The notes: generated by a model not told the origin, from the letters alone. 64,000 nucleotides of DNA from Symbiodinium natans (GCA_905221605.1 CAJNDS010000032.1:136388-200387); one strand, 5' to 3'. Counted from the stretch's first letter, positions 20,745 through 32,702 are shown. Numbers and translations: made by a program.

Positions 20745-20890
20745 GGGAGCCTTTGCGGGCTTCTCTGGGGTGAGACAGGGATGCTCGACGGGACGCTGGC
20801 TTTCCTGGGGATCTAGCCAGGAAAGCTCTGACTTGAATTCTGCCAGTTTTCCGTTTTTCCGTTTTGTCATTCAAAAGCATTCCGCCTGAT
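20745..20890 (+). pseudogene. Possible relic of a non-LTR reverse transcriptase
   Basis: The frame reads AGAFAGFSGVRQGCS. 'SGVRQGC' followed by P-L-S is the conserved core of LINE-type reverse transcriptases. Here the sequence after GC is TGRW, not PLS, and no catalytic YxDD or flanking RT blocks were found. If real, it is a small broken piece of a retroelement, and nothing suggests activity. Confidence 0.3.
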
Positions 20891-21059
20891 GGGTGCACTG
20901 CTGGCGTCCTTTCAGTGCTTTTTAGTTGCTGGATCTGGAGGTGCCATGTGGAAACGCTGAGGCACACTGACCTGCATGACGGGTCCACACCGGCAAAGCT
21001 ACCAATCCACTGCGACACAAGAAGACATCACAGAGTGTAGCTTTACAATACGTTAAGGA

Positions 21060-22330
21060 CTGGGTTAAGAAGGCAGACAAAACTCAAAGCAGAGACTATA
21101 ATTCGCAGTTATTCTGCGCCGTATGCTAGGACAGGTCTTAGCGTTGATATGATGGATAATATGGTTATTTCAATGAAAGCCACAAACTTTAAGAACAAGA
21201 ATATCAGCGACATGCGTCATTTTGTCTTGATGATTTTCGTAAGAAGCCTCATATGACTCATATAGTGAACCGATACGTTGCAGCGGTGCATGGTGCTTTG
21301 ATGGAATGTTTTCAGGTTCAGGGGGTTGTTGTTTTCTCAGTTGATGACGTTGAACGAGAAGAAACTACAAGACTATTCGAAAGATGAAAGAATAGGCCAT
21401 ATCTTAACATCGGCCGACGCGAACGTAACAGAAAGAGTAGCTAAAACGATCAAGAAGATGGTTGCAGACAGGGCATGACAGACCATGAGCTACTAAAGGA
21501 GGTGAAATGCCGGCGGGGGCAGGAGTGGCCTTACGTGCAAAAAAGGTGCGACATGCGGGTCCATCGGTTGTGTGCCAGTATTTACAAGTAGGGACACAGA
21601 TGTATATCGAACGTGAGAGAACACAGAAAAACAAATTCACAAGGCCACTCGCCCTGATTGACCCATGTCTTTGCAACCCCATCTGCATAAAAGAAAAGCA
21701 CTTAAGAAAGCATTGGTTTTGCCAATGTTTTTGAAGAGCCACTTGCAACAAACATTGGAAACACTAGTGTTTTGTTGGCCCATGCTAGCAAAGCATTGAA
21801 AAACACAATAAAAGACCATACGAACTATTGGATGGGATGCCGAGTAGTTTCGAAACTCTTGGTTTTATGGTGTTTAGTGGTTTTCCAAGGTTTTTGTGAG
21901 CCCATGCTCCGAAAACACGGGAAACAACAAAAAAAAACAATAAATAGCCATAGACAGCCATGATTCTACAACCTACTGGATGGGGTGGCCAAGCAGCTTC
22001 GACAGAAAGCATGTTTGCTTTTTCATTTCTTTTCAAGGTGTTTTTTTGTTTTACTTTCCAATCGTTTGAAGGCAAGTGGAAACCAATGTTTTGCAAAGCC
22101 ACTCTCAGAAAACATCGGAACAATCTTTTTTGAAGGTCTGCCCGCGCCAACATTCGAAAAAAACAATGACAACCGAGACTTCCATTGACATTGGAGGGGG
22201 CCGACTTGTAAATCACGGTTTTATGGTGTTTACGGGTTTTCCAATGCTTCTGCAAGCAAACCGTTAAACATCGTTAAACAACCATTGGAACAACCGATAT
22301 TTTTGCAAAGCTCTGCTTGCAAACATCCCG
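21060..22330. repeat. Degenerate dispersed repeats, no gene
   Basis: Contains several diverged copies of a motif family: ggttttatggtgttta followed by ttttccaa (21,858 and 22,218), and aaaacattggaa/ccaatgttttt in both orientations (about 21,715-21,760, 22,080-22,115, 22,150). The arms suggest an old inverted or tandem repeat. ORFs are not convincing. Confidence 0.45.
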
Positions 22331-22900
22331 AAGCACCCTAATTACTGAGGCCAGCACCTGAAGCTCACACAAGAAAGGTAGGTCCGGGACCATTTCTTGC
22401 TACTATCTTGGTATCTCTTTGTTATCGTCATCCGCGTTGCCCGGTCGTGGCTTACCCGTCAACAGTGGTATAGGTGCTAGCCATCATTCGCAGTGATGGC
22501 ATGCCGCTTTGTGAGGCAAGTTCCTTCAGTGGTCCAGGCAAGGCGGTCTGGTTCTCATGTAGTAGCGCAGTGCTCGTCACCAGCTATGCAGCGAGCACGG
22601 CCGCTTGATTTTTAAACTGTTGATGAGAGCAGGATTGGATTTACGTTTGAGGGTGCAATGCTCCTAAGCCCTAGGGTCGTGAAGGACATGAATCCTGACA
22701 CATGCTGCCTAGCAACTCCTAGTAGCACAACGTGATCGTCGCCAGCATCAAACGGAAGGAAACATGTGTATCATATGTAGCCTCGAGGACCAAAGCAGCA
22801 CGGGACTGGGATGCAGCATGATCCGACACAACCCGAGCACGGCATCTCAACAGATCTCTATACCGTCAAAACCTCAGAATGACTGCACTTGACTTGGTGA

Positions 22901-25200
22901 ATGCAGGTGCAGCAGCCCTCTCTGCCAGCATCTTCCCTCCCGCAGACTTCGGACAGGCCGTGCCGGTGAATTCATGTGCACTCGCAGTTACTTAAGTTCT
23001 GCGTAAGAGCTCACTCCAGTGTGCTTCACCGTGTGAGGCAAGTTTCTTCCGTCGTCCCGACTGATTTGTCGCTGCAAGTGTGAACTGAAATGCCGCCGAG
23101 CCTGACGTTAGTCGCGAGATCTCTTTGCATGCATCTTCATGCTCAGCGGCCTAAACGTATATATGTATACATATGTATAGCGAGAGTGCTCCGAGGTCGC
23201 AAAGGTTCGAAGCACGTTCTAGAAGTTTAAGGACAGTGCTCGTAGGATATGAATGTTATCAGAGAACTCTCGCTCGGAGCACGTGATCGCCGCAGTGATA
23301 GGCTACGGCAACTGAAGAGACTACGCTCGGCGTGCCACAGTGGAACCTAGCGTCAAATTTGGCATGCGGAATGCAGGTGCAGCAGCCCTCTCTGCCAGCA
23401 TCTTCCCTCCCGCAGACTTCGGACAGGCCGTGCCGGTGAATTCATGTGCACTCGCAGTTACTTAAGTTCTGCGTAAGAGCTCACTCCAGTGTGCTTCGCC
23501 GTGTGAGGCAAGTTGCTTCCGTCGTCCCGACCCAGGCACTGCCTTGCAGTCTGATTTGTCGCTGCAAGTGTGAACTGAGATGCCGCCGAGCCTGACGTTA
23601 GTCGCGAGATCTCTTTGCATGCATCTTCATGCTCAGCGGCCTAAACGTATATATGTATACATATGTATAGCGAGAGTGCTCCGAGGTCGCAAAGGGTCGA
23701 AGCACGTTCTAGAAGTTTAAGGACAGTGCTCGTAGGATATGAATGTTATCAGAGAACTCTCGCTCGGAGCACGTGATCGCCGCAGTGATAGGCTACTGCA
23801 ACTGAAGAGACTACGCTCGGCGTGCCACAGTGGAACCTAGCATCAAATTTGGCACGCGGAATGCAGGTGCAGCAGCCCTCTCTGCCAGCATCTTCCCTCC
23901 CGCAGACTTCGGACAGGCCGTGCCGGTGCATTCATGTGCACTCGCTTAAGTTCTGCGTAAGAGCTCACTCCAGTGTGCTTCGCCGTGTGAGGCAAGTTTC
24001 TTCCGTCGTCCCGACCCAGGCACTGCCTTGCAGTCTGATTTGTCGCTGCAAGTGTGAACTGAAATGCCGCCGAGCCTGACGTTAGTCGCGAGATCTCTTT
24101 GCATGCATCTTCATGCTCAGCGGCCTAAACGTATATATATATATATATGTATACATATGTATAGAGCTGCGAGAGTGCTCCGAGGTCGCAAAGGTTCGAA
24201 GCACGTTCTAGAAGTTTAAGGACAGTGCTCGTAGGTTCTGAATGTTATCAGAGAACTCTCGCTCGGAGCACGTGATCGCCGCAGTGATAGGCTACGGCAA
24301 CTGAAGAGACTACGCTCGGCGTGCCACAGTGGAACCTAGCGCCAAGTTTGGCACGCGGAATGCAGGTGCAGCAGCCCTCTCTGCCAGCATCTTCCCTCCC
24401 GCAGACTTCGGACAGGCCGTGCCGGTGCATTCATGTGCACTCGCAGTTACTTAAGTTCTGCGTAAGAGCTCACTCCAGTGTGCTTCGCCGTGTGAGGCAA
24501 GTTGCTTCCGTCGTCCCGACCCAGGCACTGCCTTGCAGTCTGATTTGTCGCTGCAAGTGTGAACTGAAATGCCGCCGAGCCTGACGTTAGTCGCGAGATC
24601 TCTTTGCATGCATCTTCATGCTCAGCGGCCTAAACGTATATATATATATATATGTATACATATGTATAGAGCTGCGAGAGTGCTCCGAGGTCGCAAAGGT
24701 TCGAAGCACGTTCTAGAAGTTTAAGGACAGTGCTCGTAGGTTCTGAATGTTATCAGAGAACTCTCGCTCGGAGCACGTGATCGCCGCAGTGATAGCCGGC
24801 TACGGCAACTGAAGAGACTACGCTCGGCGTGCCACAGTGGAACCTAGCGCCAAATTTGGCACGCGGAATGCAGGTGCAGCAACCCTCTCTGCCAGCATCT
24901 TCCCTCCCGCAGACTTCGGACAGGCCGTGCCGGTGCATTCATGTGCACTCGCAGTTACTTAAGTTCTGCGTAAGAGCTCACTCCAGTGTGCTTCGCTGTG
25001 TGAGGCAAGTTGTTTCCGTCGTCCCGACCCAGGCACTGCCTTGCAGTCTGATTTGTCGCTGCAAGTGTGCATCTTCATGCTCAGCGGCTTCAACGTATAT
25101 ATGTATGTATGTGTATATATGTATATATGAGCTTCCAGAGTGCTCCCAGGTCGCAAAGTTACGAAGCACGTTCAAGAAGTTTAAGTACAGTACTCGTACG
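22901..25200. repeat. Tandem array of a ~470-510 bp unit
   Basis: The segment atgcaggtgcagca recurs at 22,901, 23,371, 23,861, 24,360 and 24,868, giving steps of 470, 490, 499 and 508 bases. Four full copies and a truncated fifth copy are present. Each unit has a conserved block (cagacttcggacaggcc), a central AT-rich near-palindrome (cgtatatatgtatacatatg) and the inverted pair gtgctccgag / ctcggagcac about 90 bases apart. Unit length grows along the array, partly by expansion of the TA tract. The short repeated ORFs are not genes. Confidence 0.9.
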
Positions 25201-25491
25201 TAGGTTATGAATGGTATCAGAGAACGACTGCACAAACAACACCCCACGTCTGCACCCTGGCCCATCCGGGTGCCATATTGCGCGATCCATTTGTGCAGAC
25301 TGTACCTCGTGAACTCAGGCCCAACAGCTCACTCCACTGCAGACTTCGGACAGGCCTGTGTAGTTAGCTTGCATGGCAAAGAATTTGGCTGGTGCACGCG
25401 GAGTTATCAGCCCTGGCAGTGTTCACCCGCACCGCACCTGCTGAAGACTCCTTTGTTTTCAATCTCCTTGCTGTCTCTGCTCTCCATCTCT

Positions 25492-25510
25492 CTTCTTTTT
25501 CCTCTCTCTC

Positions 25511-25544
<34 letters not shown>

Positions 25545-25552
25545 GCTCGCTC
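25492..25552. repeat. (CT)n microsatellite
   Basis: An almost pure ctctct run on the + strand, giving Ser-Leu or Arg-Glu peptides in the ORFs that cross it. Those ORFs are artefacts of the repeat. Confidence 0.9.
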
Positions 25553-25699
25553 AACCAGCCCATAACCAACCACACAACCTTTCGCCCTGTTTGTAAGCAA
25601 AATCGCAGCACCATGTCTCCTGTAGGTAGATACTGCCTCATTTGAAAGAGCCTGGCAATTAATATCAAATAGTCTTGTCTTTTTCGAAGTGCTGGCCTG

Positions 25700-27600
25700 C
25701 ATCAGCTACTGTAACTACAGTGGGTGTTAGTGCTCGGCAGTCGTTACCAGTGATTGCACGCCGCCATGTGAGGCAAGTTCCTTCCGTGGTCCCCAGACTC
25801 AGCTTCTCTTGTAGTTCAGAAGTGCGTGTCAAGCAGTGCAAGATTTCACCTTCGCGACAAGGCCCTGAAGTCTGATCTGTCACCGCAAGCGCGGTTTGCG
25901 GCGACGCTGAGTTTGGCACTGATCGTGAAAGCTCTCTGCATGCTCAGCGGCTCAACCGCATCGAGCTGTGAGAGAGATATTATATATACTGTAGGTAGTT
26001 CATTCATTGTTGTCTTTCCTTTCACTCAGACGGCTGGCTTGCGTCATTCCATGCATGGGTATTTCTGGCAAGCTGCAGTGTATTGCAAACCTACATTTCT
26101 ACATTATTCAAACAAGTTCAAGCAGGAACGGTGTCATTGGTGGCCAAGGCAACGTGATTTGCTATATATCACCTCTGCCACAGGCCGGGTAAGCCAACTC
26201 TTCCCGATTCCTGACGTGGGCAAGTAGTTTGGAACTTGCGAGCGCACAGCGCATCTGTCCGTCTGGAGCATGTTAGCATGTGTCTCTGGAGATTTCTGGA
26301 GAATTCTGGAACAAGGTGCAGCAATTTCAGAAAGTGGGAGACACTGGTGAAGCAGACTCAGCTCCGTTCATGTCCATCCTCTATGCTGGGTGGCAATGGC
26401 TCCCTGCCCAATTCGGTTGACTTGCTTACGGAAGCTGTTCGACTTGTAATCCAAGGTGCTTTTATGGCACATTCGCGTACCTCGTGACCCAGAAAAGTGG
26501 ATTTCTGGTGCTTTCAGGCTGCAAGGTCACGCCCTGTGCAAAAAGTTGTAGTCTATACTGTACTTTAAGTCGTATGTCAGGCCGATTTAGAAAATATTGC
26601 TGCTTTCATTAAACATGTTATTTGTTCGTACAGGCCGACGGCTAACTTTACTGCAAAATCAGCGAATGTGATTGTGACATCATTACCACTGGCCAGTTAG
26701 GGTGGTGCAATCAGACTAATGTCAGTGCCAGGTTTTCTTGGTTGCAACTCTTTACGCTAAGAATATTGGATGGCCACATACGATTGCTTATCGCCCTGGA
26801 TTGGATAGCAATGACAATGCGGGAAACAAGCATCGACATTTTGTGCGAGGAGACGCTTTGGCCGGGCCTTTCGCTCGCCTCCCTACACCCAGACGTGGTT
26901 TTTTATGCACCGGCTTGCTGCAGGGAGTATCGTCCGTTTCAACCACAAGGTGTGTTAATTTTGCACGGGGCTTCATGCAGGGTTACAGATCTGCACAGCA
27001 AAACAGACGGTTTACTTGGGGCATGTCAGATACTATAGCGTTTCAATCGGTAATCTCATTGTCATCGTTGTCATTGTTTTCTGCTTATCATCACTAGCAA
27101 TGTATGATCAGCATGGTCATCATGAGTACATATTGGTACCATTGTCATCACGGCAAACATCATTCTTATTCTCATTGCTGCCATCATGATCAGTATCATT
27201 GCTATCAAGCAATCCTTCATCAGCCCACGCTTTCCGCATTTCATTCTAACCGATAGTGGCAACGGCAGAACATGATTGTGGCTGCCTTTCATCATGTTAA
27301 CTTTGTTGTTCATATCGTCGTGCACGCACCTTGGGACAAGCAGCATGATCAGAACTTCAGTTCGTAAATCCCGCCACTCCTTTGCCAAGGCTGTTCTATT
27401 CCAACGTTGCCGGTGCTGTTCTTGGTATATACTATGTGTGGGGCTTCCAACGAAACTGTCGAGACAGCAAGGCCTTTGTGTGCTTGTCTGGACAGGTTGA
27501 AGACATTGCTGTTGCTGCATATTCCTGCGCAATCCAACAGGCGTTGCAGCAGCTGCACCTCTACTTCCGCGCTGTGGCTGTCATCGTGTGCTTGCAGTGT
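25700..27600. other. No clear gene; diverged copy of the array repeat
   Basis: The stretch 25,735-25,965 shares blocks with the 22.9-25.2 kb array (tgaggcaagttccttccgt, tgatctgtcaccgcaag, atgctcagcgg) and looks like a diverged copy. (ATC/CAT)n-like repeats lie at about 27,060-27,210. ORFs at 26,738-27,097 show no domain. Confidence 0.45.
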
Positions 27601-27627
27601 GGCTTTGAATGCACAAGTGCAAGTGAC

Positions 27628-27889
27628 TCATTCTTGTATGTCGGCAAAACCCTCGCTGGCAAACGTCCACGTGTCAGGTCTAGCGATTTGCTCTTTGAGC
27701 CGCGGGAATGCGCTCTTCTTCAGTGGCCTCATGTCCTCCCTGTCCAGCATTGTGAGTGCTACGTCTCTGTGCTCCACTTTGCCGAAGGCGAGAGGGACAA
27801 ACGCATTTGCGCAGGGTGATGCCAGTTCCATGGCTTTCGAATGTTCTTCAGTCGTCATTGCAAAGTGTGCCGAATAGCCGGCTAGAACT
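27628..27889 (-). CDS. Candidate minus-strand exon, unknown protein
   Basis: The minus strand reads VLAGYSAHFAMTTEE, then HSKAMELASPCANAF, KVEHRDVALTMLD and REDMRPLKKSAFPRL, and ends FADIQE followed by a stop. It is preceded by a possible acceptor (cctgaag). The charge pattern and residue mix look clearly protein-like, and better than the Cys/Leu-rich frames on the + strand. No family was recognised. It would be the best minus-strand coding candidate in the window. Confidence 0.4.
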
Positions 27890-28019
27890 TCAGGTCATCA
27901 AGACTCAGTGCTCGGCTTCCATTAATGTGGAGCTGCTCGTGGTGGGCTTGTGTTCTTCTGTGCTGTGGGTCAGCTGTGGGCTGATGCTGTGGGACATGTG
28001 GATCACCGTGCCGCTCCTC

Positions 28020-30350
28020 AGCTGAGCTCCAAGTGACGTGCACAAATTGTGCAGTAGCTGCAGGCCGAAGAGGAACGTTTCCTACTGTGATGCCATTGCC
28101 ATGCTGCCTTAAAGCTGGAACCTGTTTTCAGGAATCTCTTCTGCTTCACCATCCAGCTCGCTTGTGGCTTCTTTGCTCTCCTGTTTCCCAGGGAGGCTGG
28201 GAAATGCTGTTGCATCCATATTTCGGGGGGGGGGGGGGAACCTTGCACATTTGCAGCCAAAACAGCATTGCGAGGAACAGGGGGACCTAATACACATGCC
28301 TTCAAGATCACCGGTCTGCGCTTGGCTGCTGCCAGCAGAGCATGACAATGTGCCTTGGGTCTGGGCTGGCAACGGTTTTCGTTAGTACTGCCAGTCACAG
28401 TGCTGCATCGCCCTGAAGTCACGAAAGCTAGCTCCTTGGAGCTCGCGAGAGTTGTCGTTTGCAAGAATTCTCTCTAGTGTTCAGCTGGGTCAAGAAGCGA
28501 CTCCGACCCTTAAGTGGTATGAAAATCAAAGAGATAAAGGGCTGTGGAGGGGGGGGGGGCCCCCCCTCCCCCCCTTATAGGATCCCCCCCCCCCCCCCCC
28601 CTCCTTTCAGGGTCGCCTTAATTGATTTCTGGGAGGGGGGGGGGGGGGGCCCCCCCCCCCCTTTTGGCCCCCCCACCCCCCTTTTCAGGCTTCCCCCTCC
28701 TTCTTGGTCAGGCCCTGCTGTCGAGCTGTAAGGTCCCAGGATGAGCATTTTAATCCGCAGCTTCCGACAGCTCTTAGTGCGACCGCTGTGTGTCCCATCA
28801 TGTTTCGTTTTGCTTACAGTTCAGAGTTTGCAGCGTTGTTGCTGCGCCCGCACTTCTCCTGCCTGACTCGAAAAAAGCTTGCTTGTCAGCCGCGTTTCTA
28901 GCTTTCGTGGCCCCGATCTCAAGTAGTGGCATTCAGTAGCAGTCAGCAATAGAAGTCAGGCTCCAGCCAGTACGAGCAAGAATGCAACAGAGCTGGTGAT
29001 AGGAGCTATTTCGCACACGGTTGGACAAAGCCTGCTCACCCTGCACCCCTCATGGCTTGGTTTGGCCGTTCGAATCGCACTAAGCACAGAGGCGTATTGA
29101 CCGCCTCCCGACGGAGCATCGTGCTATATCACGCTGAAACAGGTTCGTGCTCCAAGAGAGCGGCTCCAGTGTAAACCTCTGTTGCAAATGGGCGCTCCCA
29201 GGGCAGTGATTGCCATATTGATGGGTAAGGGGCGGGATGGCCGATAGGCCAGGTTGGGGTGTGGAGCGACCCCGTGCCTGCAACAAGCAACGTGCATATC
29301 AACATACTCTTGCAGTCTCTTTCAAATCTTGTCAATGTGCTGAACCATGGGGAATCTTGTGAGTTTGGCTTGTGCACCGTATTTCAGTGGTTGATGACAA
29401 TGTGCTTTGAACCGGCTAGATCGCAATGATACAGCGAGCGGCGGTGCACTTGTACAGCAAAGTAATGTTTTACACCTTATGCGAAGTTGGACTGTCAAGG
29501 AAGCACAAGCGGAAGAACACACTTGCGCCTCTTCGCGGCCAACCCTTGCTGGACGTACTGCCGCAGCGGCTGCCGCAATCCGTGCCGCCCTGGCAGCATC
29601 TGAAGCCAGGCAGGCTGCGCATTGGGCACCGCAGGACTTCGGATGCGTTTTGGCACTGATCCTTTTTGCGTTCGAGACCGTTACACCTATGCCCCCAAAT
29701 ATCCACGAAAGAATGCCAATCACCCTAGACAGTCGACCTTGCCAGCATGAAGATTGAATCTGAAGTTGTTGGTTCAGACACCAGTGTGCGAAATTGAGAC
29801 ATAGTACGGGTGCATTCCATCATATGCGCACGCGCGCCAGGGTTATGCAAAAAAGGAAAAACGAGCAGGGTCCAGCTTCATCTTAGATGGAGGCAGATGT
29901 ATGAAGTGCGGAGTAAGGGTCCATGATGTGTCTGCAGATGTTCCTGAACATGCCTGTAGTTCAGAAAAATCATTCGTCGGCAACAATGAACCCTTCAACT
30001 CCATCGCTATGACGAACAGACTATATTGGGACTAGGATTTTTCACACGGTACCGTATACTGCTTCGTTACTTTAACTCCTCAGACTCCTCCTGTCTTCCG
30101 CTGATACACAATCAACACGGTGAGAACTGCTGCACCGTCAACTCAGTGAACGGTTGAACAGCAAAGGGATTGGAACGCTACAAGCATGCCTGTAGGGAAT
30201 GCTACTGCGATAAGCTACTTGACACCGTCAGGCTGCGATCTCGTTGGGAGCAGCAAAGCAACTGTGTCAATCCCACCTTGGGTTCATCTTACAGTCACAA
30301 ACTTAGAAGAGAACGCTGCTTGCAGGACTATGGAAGTACAGCGGTGAGCT
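28020..30350. other. No confident gene; poly-G/C clusters
   Basis: Contains poly-G at about 28,227-28,239 and an alternating G-run/C-run cluster at 28,548-28,682. A segment at 29,322-29,757 is open on both strands with an Ala-rich stretch (TLAGRTAAAAAAIRAAL on +), but no domain is visible. Little else is recognisable. Confidence 0.35.
28548..28682. repeat. Cluster of poly-G and poly-C runs
   Basis: Runs of about 10-18 G are directly followed by runs of C, twice, with cctttcagg and ttttcagg after the C runs. Each G-run/C-run pair could fold as a hairpin. Base counts in such runs are often unreliable in assemblies. Confidence 0.7.
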
Positions 30351-30365
30351 CAGTACGATCACGGT

Positions 30366-30809
30366 GTGGGAGTGGGGCTTACAGCGGAGGTCGGTCGTTG
30401 CGGGCTGACTTGGAGCGTGTCTGGCCACTCTCTTCTTAGTTCTGATTCACCTCGAGGTGTCTGCAGGCACTGCAGGGACGGGCGGCACCTGGTAGGAGCG
30501 ACCGCAGCATGCCTTCCGAAACTGCTGCAGAATCTCGTTCTGCAAAGCCTAGAAGCACCTTTGTGCCAGGACTTTGTTGCAGACTTTCTTGGTCGGCTCA
30601 TGTCGGCATAAAAACGGCAATCCGTGCTGCGTCATGTTCTTGGTGATGCTGGGTCACTGGCGGACTTTGTAGCACTCTGCATCGAAGCACTCAGTCATAG
30701 AGTCTGCAGACTGCAAGGATCCGCAAGGGAACTCTTGTGCCTGTGTGGGAGACTTGCAAGTGTTGAAGTTTGCATTAATGACTCGTGGTTCAAAGGTTTT
30801 TTGGATTGA
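30366..30809 (+). CDS. Candidate helical-repeat-like exons, unknown
   Basis: One frame is open across the interval except for a single TAA at about 30,609. Before it the frame reads CLPKLLQNLVLQSLEAP and LCQDFVADFLGRLMS; after it, LRHVLGDAGSLADFV, ALCIEALSHRVCRLQ and ELLCLCGRLASVEV. Amphipathic helices of this kind are typical of HEAT or armadillo-like proteins, but no signature is decisive. The stop could mark a broken gene, or the two halves could be separate exons of one gene. Confidence 0.35.
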
Positions 30810-31004
30810 ATGAGTAGTGTGACCAGTGCTACCTGCCTCCATACGTGCCGACCCAACTGTGCCTGAGCTTGCAGTACTGATTTTTTGCCATCAGCTTGGT
30901 TTGAGTTTAGAATCTGTAGGAGAGTAGTGATAAACCATATGGCTTTGTTCCGCGGAGGAAATATCGTTTTAATGTCTTGTTTTAAGGACACGTGGAAGCA
31001 ACTA

Positions 31005-31380
31005 AAGATAACAAAAGTGCTGCTGAAGCACGTGGTGCGGTTACACCTGCTTCCAAACTCCATGGGAGTGAGGTGCCACGTTCTGGCCCCGTTGCCAGCC
31101 CCGGCCTGTTCCGGGGCTGTGCATGGCGCGCAGGCCCTGGTGAATTTCCACGGGCTGTCAACCTAACGTTTTGACACTTCGCGACGTTCAGGTAAAGACG
31201 CAGCAGGGTCTGGCGAGTCGAATGGTTTCCAGGCGGGGGATGCTGGATTGCCAAAACGGGCTGATGGGCTTAGCCGCAGGTTTGTCGGGCGCCGACAACC
31301 TGCAGTCAAAGCTGCCACTGTGCCTGAAGTTGAAGCCTCAGACGCATCTCACGGGGAGCACTTTATGTGCAGCTAGGTGC
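31005..31380 (+). CDS. Candidate exons of a disordered region
   Basis: One frame reads SAAEARGAVTPASKLH and SEVPRSGPVASPGLF up to a stop at 31,172. A second, shifted frame downstream reads GKDAAGSGESNGFQAG and AVKAATVPEVEASDAS. Both look like low-complexity polar protein sequence. Together they may be two exons of the gene at 30.4-30.8 kb. No domain is visible. Confidence 0.3.
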
Positions 31381-31589
31381 AGCTGGGTGCCAAGTGGTGC
31401 AAACATGTGCAAACATGACAGTCCAAAGGCCGAAGCTCCTCTGGTCTCACCGGCATCCAGTCCATCTGGGCTCAATGAGCTGTTAGAGGTTCGTTGCTGC
31501 GACACTTTTCGCTGTTCCTTTGGGGGTGTATGTCCTGTAGGTGTTTGGGCCCGGCCGGCTTTGACCCTTAAACGGGACCCTTAGTCTTA

Positions 31590-31690
31590 TTCCCCTATAT
31601 ACCCCCTTTTTAAACCCTTATATATACACCTTATATATGGCCCCTATATAGCCCCTAAGTAAACCCTAAATCACCCCTATCGTCCCTCAC
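31590..31690. repeat. Degenerate ccctata / ccctaaa repeats
   Basis: A short run of cccctatata, taaaccctta and taaaccctaaa units. It resembles a decayed telomere-type repeat mixed with TATA tracts. Confidence 0.5.
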
Positions 31691-32057
31691 AAGGCTCCCT
31701 CCTTTCGTCTCTTGAGAGATTGGCTTGCTGGGCTGGACATTCTGGTATATGTTAAAGGCGCTTGTAAACTGCCTGTATTCAGCTGAGCATCCGTCTCTGC
31801 CGTCAGGTGCACAAAGACAAGCCTCCCAGATGTAGAGTAGAGGCTGCAGCAGTTTCTATGTGCGCGGACTTCATGTTCAGTCACTTCCGTTGGCTGGCTT
31901 TTTGCGTGTCGCCCTGCATAGTTCGGAACAGAGGTGGCGACGCACACAGCAAAGAACTGGGGTGGCAGGCACGAAAATGAGGACCGCAATGCATTGCTCA
32001 ATGCTTGCTTATAATTCACTGTGCCTACTTGCAGTCGTCTTGTTCACTTCTTCTCCC

Positions 32058-32395
32058 TTGATGCTCTCGCGATGCGTTGGCCTGTTGCTCATTTGTCTTT
32101 GGCAAAATGCAAAATGCAACTATGCAACCGTTGCGACTGGAATTCTCCCGCAACCTGAGCCCAGTGGCCCCCTTCTAGATACAAGACGCACCCACGCAGA
32201 CTGAGCCCGGCCCCCTTCTCCCCTTGACAATGTCTGTTAGGTGATGCGTTGGCCTGTGTTGCTCATTTCTCTGGGTTATTGGTAGAATGCAAACCACAAC
32301 CGTTGCGACCTGTATTTTCCCACGCAAACTGGCCCCCCAGGCTTCCTTTCCCCTTGGCAATGTCCATGTGATGATGCTCTCGCGATGCGTTGTGG
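32058..32395. repeat. Direct duplication of a ~170-bp unit
   Basis: gatgcgttggcctgt starts at about 32,072 and again at 32,242. Both are followed by ttgctcattt, then by aaatgca or agaatgca, ccgttgcgac and a ccccttctc/ccccttggcaatgtc end. A third partial copy of its start (gatgctctcgcgatgcgttg) lies at 32,372-32,391. Confidence 0.6.
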
Positions 32396-32484
32396 CTTAG
32401 AATATGGATGTATAGTAAAGTATAGTACATATACAACTTGCAGAACATAATGCATAATGTGTTCAAATATGCCTTTATTTAGTT

Positions 32485-32543
32485 ATGCATATGTATATGT
32501 ATACGTATACGTATACGTATATGTATATGTATATGTACATGTA

Positions 32544-32576
<33 letters not shown>

Positions 32577-32702
32577 CATGTGTATGTAGATGTATATGTA
32601 CATGTGTATGTAGATGTATATGTACATGTATGTGTACATGTATGTGTACATGTATATGTACATGTATATGTATATGAGTATATGTATATGAGTATATGTA
32701 TG
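32485..32702. repeat. (TATATG/TACATG)n tract
   Basis: Alternating purine-pyrimidine repeat tatgta/tacatg of more than 200 bases. ORFs on both strands through it encode YVYVY or HIHIH peptides and are artefacts. Confidence 0.9.

Noticed and set aside
22901-25200. Possible CRISPR-like or gene-family array
   Set aside because: Units of about 500 bases are nearly identical throughout with no short repeat/unique spacer pattern, and the ORFs inside are short and repeated.
27071-27532. 153-residue Met/Ile-rich minus ORF
   Set aside because: The C-terminal half is translation of catcat/atgatg repeats; the rest has no motif.
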